Part shown: piece after piece, positions 38,170-46,619 of the stretch
Layout: each line of letters begins with the position of its first letter
Numbering within the stretch: position 1 is the stretch's first letter
Source of the DNA: Sediminivirga luteola
GTDB lineage: Bacteria; Actinomycetota; Actinomycetes; Actinomycetales; Brevibacteriaceae
Assembly (NCBI RefSeq): GCF_014639315.1
Contig: NZ_BMFY01000003.1
Span: forward strand, 124,001-188,000
DNA: 64,000 nt
Direction: 5' to 3'
Made by a program: the position numbers and the translations under genes
Notes under the pieces: model-generated
Told to the model about the DNA's origin: nothing
Databases searched by the model: none
Seen by the model: the letters and a program-made list of their open reading frames with translations, nothing else

Positions 38170-39122
38170 GCCGTTCCCTCCTGCCGGCCGGCGGTCGCGC
38201 CGCCGTCGAGGAACTCGTTGATCACCTCGTAGGCCTCCCGGAGAGAACGGGAGAAGCGGGGCAGCACGATGAAGCCGTGCAGCGCCCCTTCGACCCGGTG
38301 GATCCGTACCGCGTTCCCTGCTTCCTGAAGGGCGCGGCCGTAGGCTTCCCCCTCATCGCACAGCAGGTCGAGTTCCGCCGTCACGACCAGGGTCTCCGGC
38401 TGGCCGGAGAGGTCCTCGGCCAGGAGCGGGGCGACGAGCCGGTCGCGCCGCTGCTCCGGGTCCGGGACGTACAACTCGAAGTAGTCCTGCACCTCCGTGT
38501 TGGTCAGCCGGTAACCTTCGCCGTGGTGGCGCACGGAGGGGAACGGCGATGTGGCGGGGTCGTGGTCCCAGTGGGTCACGGGGTAGAACAGGATCTGCCG
38601 GTTCGCGCCGCGCTGGCCGCGTTCCCGCAGCAGCAGGGAGACGGCCGCGGCGAGGTTGGCTCCGGCGGAGTCGCCGATGAGGACGACCTCGCCGGTCTCG
38701 CCTGCTCCGGCGCGTTGCGGGTCCTCCAGCACTAGCCGGGCCATCCGGTAGCAGTCCTCCAGACCGGCGGGGAAGGGGTGCTCCGGCGCCAGCCGGTAGT
38801 CGACGGAGACCACGACGCAGCCGGTGAGGTCCGCCATCGTCGTGCACGCGGGGGTGTAGCTCTCGATGTCGCCGGTGACCCAGCCGCCGCCGTGGAAGAA
38901 GAGCAGCAGATCGTCGCGCTTCCTCTCCTTCGGCTGGAAGACCCGGACCGGTACCTGGTGGTCGCCGTCGCCGGGGAGGGTCTGCCAGTTCCCGGCACGG
39001 TACCGGGGCACCGGAAGCGCCGCCAGCTGCCGCTGCATGCGCCGGACCTTCTCATAGTCCTCCCGCATATTCACCCTGGGCGCGGCGAAGAGCCTCAGCA
39101 CCGCCCGTACGAACCGGTTCAC
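38166..39122 (-). CDS. Alpha/beta hydrolase (HSL-type esterase)
   Basis: A 318-aa esterase of the hormone-sensitive-lipase family. The oxyanion motif is FFHGGGWVTGD, the nucleophile elbow is GDSAGANLA, an acidic residue is in VVTAELDLLCDEG, and the His is in EGALHGFIVLPRFS. An N-terminal hydrophobic/basic helix (MNRFVRAVLRLFAAPR) may touch the membrane. It is the first gene of the five-gene operon running to 34075 on the minus strand. Start GTG 39122; the next start possibility, ATG 39068, would remove the N-terminal helix. Confidence 0.9.
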   Translation of the reverse strand: MNRFVRAVLRLFAAPRVNMREDYEKVRRMQRQLAALPVPRYRAGNWQTLPGDGDHQVPVRVFQPKERKRDDLLLFFHGGGWVTGDIESYTPACTTMADLTGCVVVSVDYRLAPEHPFPAGLEDCYRMARLVLEDPQRAGAGETGEVVLIGDSAGANLAAAVSLLLRERGQRGANRQILFYPVTHWDHDPATSPFPSVRHHGEGYRLTNTEVQDYFELYVPDPEQRRDRLVAPLLAEDLSGQPETLVVTAELDLLCDEGEAYGRALQEAGNAVRIHRVEGALHGFIVLPRFSRSLREAYEVINEFLDGGATAGRQEGTA

Positions 39123-39275
39123 CGGGGCGCAGTGAGCACGGCGGGCATGGCGGATGCCGGGGCGGACTCGTTCATGGCACCAAGCCTAGCGTTCATGCCC
39201 GGCGATGTGCTGCCGATGCACCGTGCTGCTCTGGATTCGGCGGGTCCCGCGGACGGTTCCGCGCGGCTCCCCGCA

Positions 39276-39297
39276 TCGAACGCATGTTCGATATGCT
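39276..39297 (+). promoter_or_regulatory. LexA (SOS) box and -10 of the alkylation-repair gene
   Basis: TCGAACGCATGTTCGA (39276-39291) is a perfect palindrome and matches the Gram-positive SOS box core GAAC-N4-GTTC. It is followed directly by TATGCT (39292-39297), a candidate -10. LexA binding here would block transcription of the leader ORF and the AlkC-like gene until DNA damage. Confidence 0.75.
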
Positions 39298-39331
39298 GCT
39301 CGTACGGTTCGTCTCCGAAGGAGGGCACAGC

Positions 39332-39379
39332 ATGAGCACGATGAGCACGACGGGCGCAGACCGCCCGTCCGGGGAGTAG
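39332..39379 (+). CDS. Possible 15-aa leader peptide before the alkylation-repair gene
   Basis: ATG 39332 has an excellent Shine-Dalgarno sequence (GAAGGAGG, seven bases upstream) and is followed by 15 sense codons (MSTMSTTGADRPSGE) and TAG. The Shine-Dalgarno of the downstream gene (GGGGAG, 39371-39376) lies inside its end, so translation of this leader may expose or couple the downstream start. It lies between the SOS box and the repair gene. Whether it is translated is not known. Confidence 0.4.
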   Translation: MSTMSTTGADRPSGE

Positions 39380-39384
39380 CGCCG

Positions 39385-40524
39385 ATGCCATCCGCCGATG
39401 ACCTGCTCGGCAGGGAGGTCGCCGAGGCGCTGGCCCGGTCGATCCGTGATGCCGCGCCGGGACTGGAGGTGCGATCGCTTTCCGCTGCCGCGGGCGGGCT
39501 GGGAGATCTCTCGCTGCGGGAGCGGGCCGACTGCCTGCGGGACGCTCTGCTGGCCGACGTCCCCGGTGACTACCAGGCGCTCGCGCAGGTGGTGCGTGCC
39601 GCGGGCCGGGTCTCGGGTGAGTTCACCGGCTGGCTGATCTGGCCGGTGACCGGTGCCGTGGCGTCCAGGGCGGTCCAGGAGGGCACGGCGGAGGCGTTCG
39701 ACGACGCGATGGACGTGCTCGCCGAACTCACGCACAGGCTGACCGCCGAGTTCTCGGTCCGGCCGTTGCTGCGTCACGATCTGGGGCGCGGGCTGGAGAT
39801 CGTCCGAGGATGGACGCAGTCGGAGGACGAGCATGTGCGCCGTCTCGCCAGCGAGGGAACCCGGCCCTATCTGCCCTGGGCGGTGCGGGTCCCGGCGCTG
39901 ACGGCGAATCCGGGCGTGACGATCCCGGTGCTGGACGCGCTCTACCGGGACGAGAGCGAGTATGTGCGCAGGTCGGTCGCCAATCACCTCAATGACCTCA
40001 GCCGCGATGTGCCGGACCTCGTGGTCCGGACGGCCAGGGGTTGGCTGGCGGCACCTGCCGAGACCACGCCATGGGTGGTGCGGCACGGCCTGCGCACCCT
40101 GATCAAGAAGGGCCACCGCGGGGCCCTGGAGCTGCTCGGCTTCGGCGGTGCCTCCGTGGAGGTCGACGGCCCTGTCGTGAGTCCGGTGGCCGTTCCCTGG
40201 GGCGGCAGCGTGACGTTCACCGCGGAACTGCGCAACACCGGTGCAGAGCCGGCTCGCCTGGCCATCGACTATGTCGTCTACCACCGTAGGGCCAACGGTG
40301 CGCAGAGCCCGAAGACGTTCAAACTGACCACGCGCACCCTGGGCGCGGGGGAGTCGGTGACCGTCGAGCGGCGTCATTCGTTCCGTGCGATCACGACGCG
40401 CCGCTACTACCCGGGACCCCATGCGCTCGCCCTGCAGGTCAACGGAATCGCCACCGAGCCGGTACCGTTCGAGCTGCTGGCTCCGCCCGCCTCGCCGGAC
40501 GTGGCACTGGAACGGTTGACCTGA
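39385..40524 (+). CDS. AlkC-like DNA alkylation repair protein (HEAT-like repeats plus Ig-like tail)
   Basis: A 379-aa protein of the AlkC/AlkD glycosylase superfamily, which removes N3- and N7-alkylated bases. Residues about 1-250 are helical HEAT-like repeats (VRRLASEGTRPYLPWAVRVP, YVRRSVANHLNDLSRDVPDL, WVVRHGLRTLIKKGHRGALE). Residues about 255-375 form a beta-rich domain (VPWGGSVTFTAELRNTGAEP, YYPGPHALALQVNG) like the Ig-like domain of AlkC. ATG 39385 has GGGGAG eight bases upstream. A perfect SOS box upstream indicates damage induction. Confidence 0.85.
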   Translation: MPSADDLLGREVAEALARSIRDAAPGLEVRSLSAAAGGLGDLSLRERADCLRDALLADVPGDYQALAQVVRAAGRVSGEFTGWLIWPVTGAVASRAVQEGTAEAFDDAMDVLAELTHRLTAEFSVRPLLRHDLGRGLEIVRGWTQSEDEHVRRLASEGTRPYLPWAVRVPALTANPGVTIPVLDALYRDESEYVRRSVANHLNDLSRDVPDLVVRTARGWLAAPAETTPWVVRHGLRTLIKKGHRGALELLGFGGASVEVDGPVVSPVAVPWGGSVTFTAELRNTGAEPARLAIDYVVYHRRANGAQSPKTFKLTTRTLGAGESVTVERRHSFRAITTRRYYPGPHALALQVNGIATEPVPFELLAPPASPDVALERLT

Positions 40525-40640
40525 GGGCGGACGGGACGGGGGTACGGGCCGTCGGGTAGTGGAGCAGCACGGCGCCCAGTACCGGACTATGGAGTACAAC
40601 GTGCATCGCGCACTCCCTGCTGTGATCGAGGTGAAGTCTT

Positions 40641-41774
40641 ATGCGGGCCCGCGTACCGGTGATGGCGCTGACGGCGGCGGCGTCGGCGGGCGTCGCCATC
40701 TTCTTCACCCTGTACTCGCTGATTCCTGTGACGCGGGGCGAGGAAGCAGGACTGAGCAGCCTGTTCGCGGGAACCATGATGGTGTTCGTCATGGGCGTCC
40801 AGGTCTTCACGCCGGCACTGGTGCGCCGCTTCTCGCTCCGCGGCGTCTTGATCGCCTCGCTCCTCGTGCTCGCGGCGGGGGCGCTCCTGACCGGCATCGC
40901 CTCCGGGACCGCGGCGTTGCTGGCCGGTGCGGTCGCCAGCGGTTCGGGCTTCGGCGTCCTGATCGTCGCCGGGGCACAGGGGGTCGCGCTGCTTGTTCCG
41001 CCCGGCAGACTCGGCCGCGCTCTGGGAACGTACGGGCTGGTGACGATGGCTTCCTCGGCGCTGGGATCGCCGGCGGGCCTGCACATCGCGCTGACGTTCT
41101 CTTCGCAGGTGTTCGGGGTGTGCGCTGTGGCCGCGGGCCTGATCGCCGCAGTTGCCTCCCTGGGTGTGCCCCCAGGCGTCGGTAAAGCCGGGACAAGCAC
41201 CCCTGCCTCGGCGAGTGGGCCCCGCGGGGTGCCGGCACTTGTCTCGGGCGCGCCGTGGCTGGTGCTGGCCGTCTTGCTGGTGGCAGTCGTCCTGCTGTCC
41301 CACGGCCTCTCCAGCCTGCCTGTGCTGGCCGCGGCGCACGGCAGTGCCGCCGTTACGGTGTTCGCCGTCCAGGTCGGCAATGCCCTGGGCCGTGGCATCG
41401 GCGGCGAACTGGAGGCGAGGATCACGACGCGGGCGACGTTGATCGCGGGGGTGCTCCTGCTGGCTGCGGGCGGGGCACTCGGAGTGGCGACCGGCGGGCA
41501 GGGCGCCGTGATCACCGCCGGAGCGCTGATCGGCCTGGGCGTCGGGATCGTGCAGACGGTCACGCTGCACACTGCGATGCGGCGCATGGACTCCGGCCGC
41601 GCCTCAGTCGTGTGGAACCTCGCCGTCGACGGCGGCCTGTGGGCCGGAGGCGTCCTGTGGGGCATAGCCATTGCCTCGGGCTTCGTCGTTGCCGGGGCGC
41701 TCGTCCTTTCTGTTCTTCTGCTCGGTATCACCGCGGTGGCCGTGCTCCGGCTCCCAGGTCACGGTGACCGCTGA
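40641..41774 (+). CDS. MFS transporter (DHA1-like efflux)
   Basis: A 377-aa membrane protein with about 12 helices. The N-half segment GVLIASLLVLAAGALLTGIA and the loop RLGRALGTYGLVTMASSALG match MFS efflux proteins. A Ser/Pro/Ala-rich central loop follows at about residue 175. GAGGTGAA is five bases before ATG 40641. It is shorter than average (about 400 aa), with a short N-terminus. It follows the repair gene after 116 nt in the same direction, but no functional link is evident. Confidence 0.82.
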   Translation: MRARVPVMALTAAASAGVAIFFTLYSLIPVTRGEEAGLSSLFAGTMMVFVMGVQVFTPALVRRFSLRGVLIASLLVLAAGALLTGIASGTAALLAGAVASGSGFGVLIVAGAQGVALLVPPGRLGRALGTYGLVTMASSALGSPAGLHIALTFSSQVFGVCAVAAGLIAAVASLGVPPGVGKAGTSTPASASGPRGVPALVSGAPWLVLAVLLVAVVLLSHGLSSLPVLAAAHGSAAVTVFAVQVGNALGRGIGGELEARITTRATLIAGVLLLAAGGALGVATGGQGAVITAGALIGLGVGIVQTVTLHTAMRRMDSGRASVVWNLAVDGGLWAGGVLWGIAIASGFVVAGALVLSVLLLGITAVAVLRLPGHGDR

Positions 41775-41832
41775 AAACGCCGCGTTGCGATGTGTGCGGG
41801 GGCGCCGGGAAGTTGCGAGCCGCGACGGGGTC

Positions 41833-41860
41833 GGTGAGCACGTTCCGCCGGCCGCTCACC
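41833..41860. terminator. Hairpin between convergent MFS and lactate permease genes
   Basis: GGTGAGC (41833-41839) and GCTCACC (41854-41860) form a perfect 7-bp stem with a 14-nt loop in the 149-nt gap between the two converging genes. There is no U-tract, so it is a weak candidate for a shared terminator. Confidence 0.35.
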
Positions 41861-41923
41861 CCTCATGCGCGGGCGGCCTTGGCGAGTTCCCACACCAGCG
41901 CGGGGTGCAGGCAGGGCGGATGC

Positions 41924-43729
41924 TCAGCGTTGTGTGGGCGGCCGGAGGGCCCGGGCGTCGCCGCGGCGTACGGCCCAGAACCCCAGCCCGATCAGTCCGG
42001 CGATCAGGAGGATGAGCGCGCCGGTGCCGATGTTCAGGCCGAAGCCGTGGATGGCCAGGTAGGCGACGGACCCGGCGGCGATGCAGTAGTACAGGGTGAT
42101 CCACGCCGTCTTGCGGATGATGTCGCCCTCCCGGTTGAACAGTCCCACGGTGGCAGAGGCGGCCACGATGTTGTGGATGGCGATCGGGTTGCCGCCTGCG
42201 CCGCCAGCTGCCTGGGCCGCCACCACGGTCTCAGGGCTGACGCCGATGGTGTTCGCCGTGGACCACTGGAACTGGGCGAAGGTCAGGTTGGCCAGCGTGT
42301 TGGAGCCAGCCACGAATGCGCCGAGGGCGCCGATGAAGGGCGCGAAGAACGGCCAGCTGTCTCCGGCCATGGTCGCCACGCCCTGGGCGAGGACCACGGG
42401 CATGGAATCCAGGCCGGATTCGTTGCTGCCGGATTGGATGAGCACCCGGACCATCGGAACGGCGAACAGCAGGGCCACCGCGGTAGCGGCGATCTGCCTT
42501 CCGGAGACTTTCCAGGTCTCGGCGATCTGGGTGCCGTTCATCCGGTAGATCAGGTAGGCGATCGCGGAGACGAGGATCATGATGAATCCGGGGGAGTAGA
42601 ACAGGTCGACATCGGCGTTGATGCCCTCCACCCCCAGGATGTTCTGGAAGGACAGCCGGGTGATCCCGGGATTGGTGAGGAACGCGGTCAGCGGGTCGAT
42701 GATGCGGGTCATCACCAGCAGCGCCGCCAGAATCACATAGGGGGACCAGGCGCGCACCAGAGTCATCTTCGGTGCCTCTCCGGTCTCCTTCACCTCGCCC
42801 GGGGCGATCCGCCCCATCCAGCGTTCCTCCCAGGCTGAGCGCGGACCGAAGTCGAAGGTCTCCTTGGGCATCAGGAATCCCTTCGAGGAGGTGAACATGA
42901 CCAGGGTGAGACCCACCAGCCCGCCGATCAGGGAGGGGAACTCCGGGCCGATCAGATAGGCCACGGTCACCGAGGGAATCGTCATCGCCAGTGAGGCGTA
43001 GACGGCGAAGGGCCAGACCTTCAGTCCCAGCGCGAAGTTCCGCTTCTCGCCGAAGAACCCGGTCAGCAGGCACACCAGCAGCAGCGGGATCAGGATCCCG
43101 ACCGCCATGTGGATCAGCGCGGTCTGGAAGCCGATGCCGGCCACGTACTCCGGGTAGGTCACGCCCAGCTCGCCGATCCGCTCTTGCATGCCCGGCGAGT
43201 TCTCACCCATGCCGTTGCCCACACCGACCACGATGGGGGTGCCCACGGCGCCGAAGCTGACCGGGGTGGACTGGATCATCAGCCCCACCGAGACGGCCGC
43301 CATCGCGGGGAACCCCATGGCCAGCAGCAAGGGGGCGACCACGGCGGCCGGGGTCCCGAAGCCGGAGGCGCCCTCGATGAAGCTGCCGAACAGCCAGCCG
43401 ATGATGATCGCCTGTATCCGCCGGTCGGGGGAGATGTGGTTGAACCCCGCTTTGATGCGGTCCATGGCCCCGGAGACGGTCACGGTGGAAAGCAGAAGCA
43501 GGGCGCCGAAGACGATGTAGAGCAGCGTCGCCGCCACGATGAGGCCTTCGAGAGAGGCTGCCACCAGGGCCGTGGGCTGCATCTCCCAGACTGCCCAGGC
43601 GATGCCCAGGGCTACGACATAGCTGAGCGGCATCGCATATTTTGCGGGCCATCGGAAACCGGCCAGCAGAATGCCGGCCAGAAGGATAGGTGCGATGGCC
43701 AGAAGACTGAGGACTGCCAAGTTATCCAC
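41924..43729 (-). CDS. L-lactate permease (LctP/LldP family)
   Basis: A proton-coupled carrier for lactate and glycolate with about 13-14 helices, 601 aa from GTG 43729 (preceded by AAAGGA). An ATG at 43765 would add 12 residues. Family motifs: [25 protein letters not shown] split across residues 105-130, [13 protein letters not shown], and [21 protein letters not shown] near the C-terminus. It lies downstream of GlcD- and GlcG-like genes on the same strand, a lactate/glycolate utilisation block. The start codon lies in an inverted repeat (GTTATC...GATAAC). Confidence 0.93.
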   Translation of the reverse strand: MDNLAVLSLLAIAPILLAGILLAGFRWPAKYAMPLSYVVALGIAWAVWEMQPTALVAASLEGLIVAATLLYIVFGALLLLSTVTVSGAMDRIKAGFNHISPDRRIQAIIIGWLFGSFIEGASGFGTPAAVVAPLLLAMGFPAMAAVSVGLMIQSTPVSFGAVGTPIVVGVGNGMGENSPGMQERIGELGVTYPEYVAGIGFQTALIHMAVGILIPLLLVCLLTGFFGEKRNFALGLKVWPFAVYASLAMTIPSVTVAYLIGPEFPSLIGGLVGLTLVMFTSSKGFLMPKETFDFGPRSAWEERWMGRIAPGEVKETGEAPKMTLVRAWSPYVILAALLVMTRIIDPLTAFLTNPGITRLSFQNILGVEGINADVDLFYSPGFIMILVSAIAYLIYRMNGTQIAETWKVSGRQIAATAVALLFAVPMVRVLIQSGSNESGLDSMPVVLAQGVATMAGDSWPFFAPFIGALGAFVAGSNTLANLTFAQFQWSTANTIGVSPETVVAAQAAGGAGGNPIAIHNIVAASATVGLFNREGDIIRKTAWITLYYCIAAGSVAYLAIHGFGLNIGTGALILLIAGLIGLGFWAVRRGDARALRPPTQR

Positions 43730-43738
43730 GGTGATAAC
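43721..43738. promoter_or_regulatory. Inverted repeat over the lactate permease start
   Basis: GTTATC-CACGGT-GATAAC is an inverted repeat with 6-bp arms covering the GTG start and the bases before it. It could be an operator or a hairpin affecting translation of the permease. The surrounding 43730-43913 gap holds no gene. Confidence 0.35.
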
Positions 43739-43913
43739 TGTCCTTTCACAGCGGGAGCTCTCCATTGAGCCCCGGGGATATGTCCTGTGTCATAAAAACG
43801 AGTGCGGCGCACGCCATGCGTGTGGAGGCAGGGTGCGTGAGCGATGGCGTGGTTGTGCGCAACCGGCATTGCCGGGCCTCACCGATCAGGAACCTCCTTC
43901 ACCGTCATCCTCA

Positions 43914-44342
43914 TCAAGCCTCCCCGGTCGAGGCCGCCCCCATGGCCTCCAGCACGGCGGCTGCGACCTTGGCGTCCTCAGCCGGAGGTCCGCCGGCGAC
44001 TCCGAGGCCGCCGATGAGCACATCGTCGATCACGATGGGCACGCCCCCGGGGATGCGGGTGAGCAGCCCTCCGGTGCCGTTCTCCAGGGCTGTGGCCAGC
44101 TCCGGCAGCACCTCGGCGCTGGGCTTGCGGGTGGAGGCCGCGGTATTGGCCTTGCGGCGGGAGGTCTCCACGCTGTGCGGTGTCATGCCGTCGGCGCGGC
44201 CGTAGGCCACCAGGCTCAGTGCCGGGTCCACCACGGTCGCGCAGAGCTTGAGTCCGCGCTCGGCGCCGATGTCGATGGTCAGCTGGACGGCCTCGGCGGC
44301 CTTGGCGTAGGTGATGACGGGGATGGTGGTGTACGCGGACAC
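43914..44342 (-). CDS. GlcG/HbpS family protein
   Basis: A 142-aa cytoplasmic protein of the GlcG/HbpS family (DUF336): ITYAKAAEAVQLTIDIGAER near the N-terminus, VAYGRADGMTPHSVETSRRK, and GGVPIVIDDVLIGGLGVAGG. Members bind heme or cobalamin or lie in glycolate operons; their exact role is unclear. The start is GTG 44342, with AAGGAG seven bases upstream. It lies 19 nt after the GlcD-type oxidase gene and before the lactate permease gene, supporting a role in 2-hydroxyacid metabolism. Confidence 0.85.
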   Translation of the reverse strand: MSAYTTIPVITYAKAAEAVQLTIDIGAERGLKLCATVVDPALSLVAYGRADGMTPHSVETSRRKANTAASTRKPSAEVLPELATALENGTGGLLTRIPGGVPIVIDDVLIGGLGVAGGPPAEDAKVAAAVLEAMGAASTGEA

Positions 44343-44361
44343 TGGCGGGCTCCTTAAGGGT

Positions 44362-45780
44362 TCAGGGCGTCTGGCTGGTCTGCAGAGCGGCGGGATCCAG
44401 GACAGCACCCGGGTTCAGGATGTTCTCCGGGTCCAGCGCCTTCTTGATGCGGTGGTTGAGGTCCAGGGCGTCCTCGCCGATGTAGTCGGCGAGCCAGGGG
44501 CGCTTCAGGCGGCCCACTCCGTGCTCGCCGGTGATGGTTCCGCCGAGTTCGATGGCCAGGTTCATGACCTCGCCGTAGGCGGTGTGGGCGCGCTGCTTCT
44601 GATCTGCGTCGGTCGGGTCGAAGACCAGCAGCGGATGGGTGTTGCCGTCGCCGGCGTGGGCGATGACGGCGATGACGATGTCGCGGTGCTGCGCGATGGC
44701 GGCGATGCCGCGGACCAGATCGCCGAGCCGCGGCAGCGGTACCCCCACGTCCTCCAGCAGCAGGGCGCCCTTTCGTTCCACGGCGGGGATCGCCATGCGC
44801 CGGGCGACCACGAAGGCCTCGCCCTCCTCCGGGTCGGCGGTGTAGAACACTTCGGTGGCGTTGTTCTCATGGCACAGCGCCTCGATCTGCTCGATCTCCT
44901 TGGTGGCGAACTCCGCAGGCTCATCGGACTGGATGACCAGCATGGCCTCGGCCTCGCGGTCCAGGCCCATCTTGGTCGCGTCCTCCACCGCATTGATGGT
45001 CGGGTTGTCCATGAACTCCAGCATCGAGGGACGCATCTTCGAGGAGATCGACAGGATGGCGTTGGTCGAGTCGTCCAGGGTTTTGAAGGTGGCCACCAGC
45101 GTCGTCGGCGGGCGCTGTGCGGGGACCAGCCGCAGTGTGATCTCGGTGATCACGCCCAGGGTTCCCTCGCTGCCGATGAACAGCTTGGTCAGGTCCAGGC
45201 CGGCCACGTCCTTGACCGTGGGGCCGCCGAGCTTCACGGCGCGTCCGTCGGCGAGCACTACCGTGAGCCCGAGCACGTAGTCGGTGGTCACCCCGTACTT
45301 CACGCAGCACAGCCCGCCGGCGTTGGTGGCGATATTGCCGCCGATGGAGCAGAACTCGAACGACGACGGGTCCGGGGGGTACCAGAGCCCGTGCTCGGCG
45401 GCCGCGGCCTTGACCTCGGCGTTGAAGGCGCCGGGCTGGACGACTGCGGTGCGGGTGAGGGGGTCGATGCGAATGTCGCGCATCCGCTCCAGGGAGAGCA
45501 CGATCCCGCCGGTGACTGCGGTCGACCCGCCGGACAGACCGGAGCCGGCACCGCGGGGCACCACCGGGATGCCGCGGGCCGCGGCGAAGCGGATCGTCGC
45601 CTGCACGTCCTCGGTGGTCCCGGCCCGGACCACGACGGCAGGAGTGCCGGCGTCCGGGTCGTTGGCCCGGTCCCAGCGGTAGTTCTCCACGGTGGCGGGG
45701 TCCGTGACCACGCGATCGGCGCCGAGGGTTTCGATGAGTTCCTGGAAGGACTGCGTCTGGGCAGTGGGGGTCTGGGCCAT
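44362..45780 (-). CDS. FAD-linked oxidase, GlcD/D-lactate dehydrogenase type
   Basis: A 472-aa flavoprotein that oxidises glycolate or D-lactate to the 2-keto acid. The N-terminal FAD_binding_4 (PCMH) domain has PVVPRGAGSGLSGGSTAV and SIGGNIATNAGGLCCVKYG. The C-terminal FAD-oxidase C domain has IAHAGDGNTHPLLVF and GEHGVGRLKRPWL, with the typical end KKALDPENILNPG. ATG 45780 has GAGAGG upstream. It is first in the block with the GlcG-like and lactate permease genes. Sequence does not separate glycolate from D-lactate use. Confidence 0.92.
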   Translation of the reverse strand: MAQTPTAQTQSFQELIETLGADRVVTDPATVENYRWDRANDPDAGTPAVVVRAGTTEDVQATIRFAAARGIPVVPRGAGSGLSGGSTAVTGGIVLSLERMRDIRIDPLTRTAVVQPGAFNAEVKAAAAEHGLWYPPDPSSFEFCSIGGNIATNAGGLCCVKYGVTTDYVLGLTVVLADGRAVKLGGPTVKDVAGLDLTKLFIGSEGTLGVITEITLRLVPAQRPPTTLVATFKTLDDSTNAILSISSKMRPSMLEFMDNPTINAVEDATKMGLDREAEAMLVIQSDEPAEFATKEIEQIEALCHENNATEVFYTADPEEGEAFVVARRMAIPAVERKGALLLEDVGVPLPRLGDLVRGIAAIAQHRDIVIAVIAHAGDGNTHPLLVFDPTDADQKQRAHTAYGEVMNLAIELGGTITGEHGVGRLKRPWLADYIGEDALDLNHRIKKALDPENILNPGAVLDPAALQTSQTP

Positions 45781-45843
45781 GGTCTGAGCCTCTCTGCTCG
45801 GATACTGACGCTTCAGGCTGCGGCGGAGCAGTGCCGCTTCATC

Positions 45844-45895
45844 TGGTGTACACCGTACCAGCGAAAGTCCGGTATGCGGAGTGGTCAATCCGCAT
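45844..45895 (-). promoter_or_regulatory. Operator/promoter region of the lactate/glycolate block
   Basis: Two inverted repeats lie upstream of the GlcD-type gene: TGGTGTACACCGTACCA at 45844-45860, containing the perfect palindrome GGTGTACACC, and ATGCGGA/TCCGCAT with an 8-nt spacer at 45874-45895. A -35-like TTGACC is on the minus strand at 45888-45883. The first resembles FadR-type GntR operators (TGGT..ACCA). No matching regulator gene is in the window. Confidence 0.45.
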
Positions 45896-46046
45896 CGTGG
45901 AATTTGTGCCGGTTGATAGCCCCTGCCGATGGGCGTGCTGGGCGTGCTGTGGGTCGTTATCCCCAATGGGAAGGTAAGCATTGCTGTGTGGCGTTACCCG
46001 TGCGTAGTATCGTCGAGCATCTACGTGGGACGGGAGGAAATGCCGA

Positions 46047-46277
46047 GTGCGGCGATACTGGGCCAAGCATCCGAAGAAGGAGCTGGAGGCCCTGCTCGGG
46101 GAGTTTCACGAGGCAGGTTGGCGCATCGAAAACCCGAAGCGGAAGTACTACCGCGTGAAGTGTCCGTGTGGGGAACACAAGAAGTCGGTCCACATTTCGC
46201 CCAGCGACCCGAACTACGTGAAGAACACGCTATCGTGGCTGTATCGGCAGCCCTGTTACCAGGAGGGGAGGCGTTGA
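46047..46277 (+). CDS. Small CPCGEH protein with HicA-like layout, first gene of a two-gene module
   Basis: A 76-aa basic protein. It has an N-terminal helix (KELEALLGEFHEAGW), a strand region (YYRVKCPCGEHKKSVHIS) with a CxC..H cluster that may bind metal, and a C-terminal helix (DPNYVKNTLSWLYRQPCY). The alpha-beta-beta-alpha order and size recall HicA toxins (YcfA-type dsRBD fold), but I cannot assign it firmly. GTG 46047 has GGGAGGA eight bases upstream. Codon use is less GC-biased than in neighbours. Its stop overlaps the next start (TGATG), so the two are translated together. Confidence 0.65.
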   Translation: MRRYWAKHPKKELEALLGEFHEAGWRIENPKRKYYRVKCPCGEHKKSVHISPSDPNYVKNTLSWLYRQPCYQEGRR

Positions 46278-46606
46278 TGAGCGTTCTGTTCATGAGGAGA
46301 ACCTTCGCCACCGCGGGCGTCACTGCTGAGAACTCGGATGAGATCTTCGACAGCCTTGTAGATGAACTAGAGGCCCTTGAAGAGTCGAACGAAGCGCTCC
46401 AAGAGGCCACCGTCACGTTTGAGCTGGACCAGGACCGCGTGGCCTTCGAGGTGTATGTTGACGCGCCGGACGGTGATTACGAGGCGGCTGAGATTGTGGC
46501 GATGTCATGCATTCGCTCCGCGCTCCACGCTTCAGGTGGTGGAACACCTGGCTGGGAGGACTACTTCCAGCTTTCACACACGGAGTCCACTGTCACCGCC
46601 GTGTGA
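46277..46606 (+). CDS. Acidic partner protein of unknown function, second gene of the module
   Basis: A 109-aa acidic protein. Residues about 20-55 are helical and Glu-rich (SDEIFDSLVDELEALEES), followed by a strand (ATVTFELDQDRVAFEVYVDA) and a helix (YEAAEIVAMSCIRSALHAS). I recognise no family. The opposite charge from the basic 76-aa protein and the TGATG overlap suggest that they form a complex. AGGAGGGGAGG precedes ATG 46277. A canonical terminator follows 14 nt after the stop, making this a self-contained two-gene unit just before tRNA-Arg. Confidence 0.65.
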   Translation: MSVLFMRRTFATAGVTAENSDEIFDSLVDELEALEESNEALQEATVTFELDQDRVAFEVYVDAPDGDYEAAEIVAMSCIRSALHASGGGTPGWEDYFQLSHTESTVTAV

Positions 46607-46619
46607 GCGGACAAGTTCG

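Noticed and set aside
40559-40640. Possible small ORF or operator before the MFS gene at 40641
   Set aside because: A short GGAGT...ACTCC inverted repeat and partial AGTAC repeats are present, but arms of 5 bp are expected by chance.
41792-42838. 348-codon plus-strand open frame opposite the lactate permease
   Set aside because: Low-complexity Gly/Asp/His/Arg content, antisense to a clear permease gene, no ribosome-binding site.
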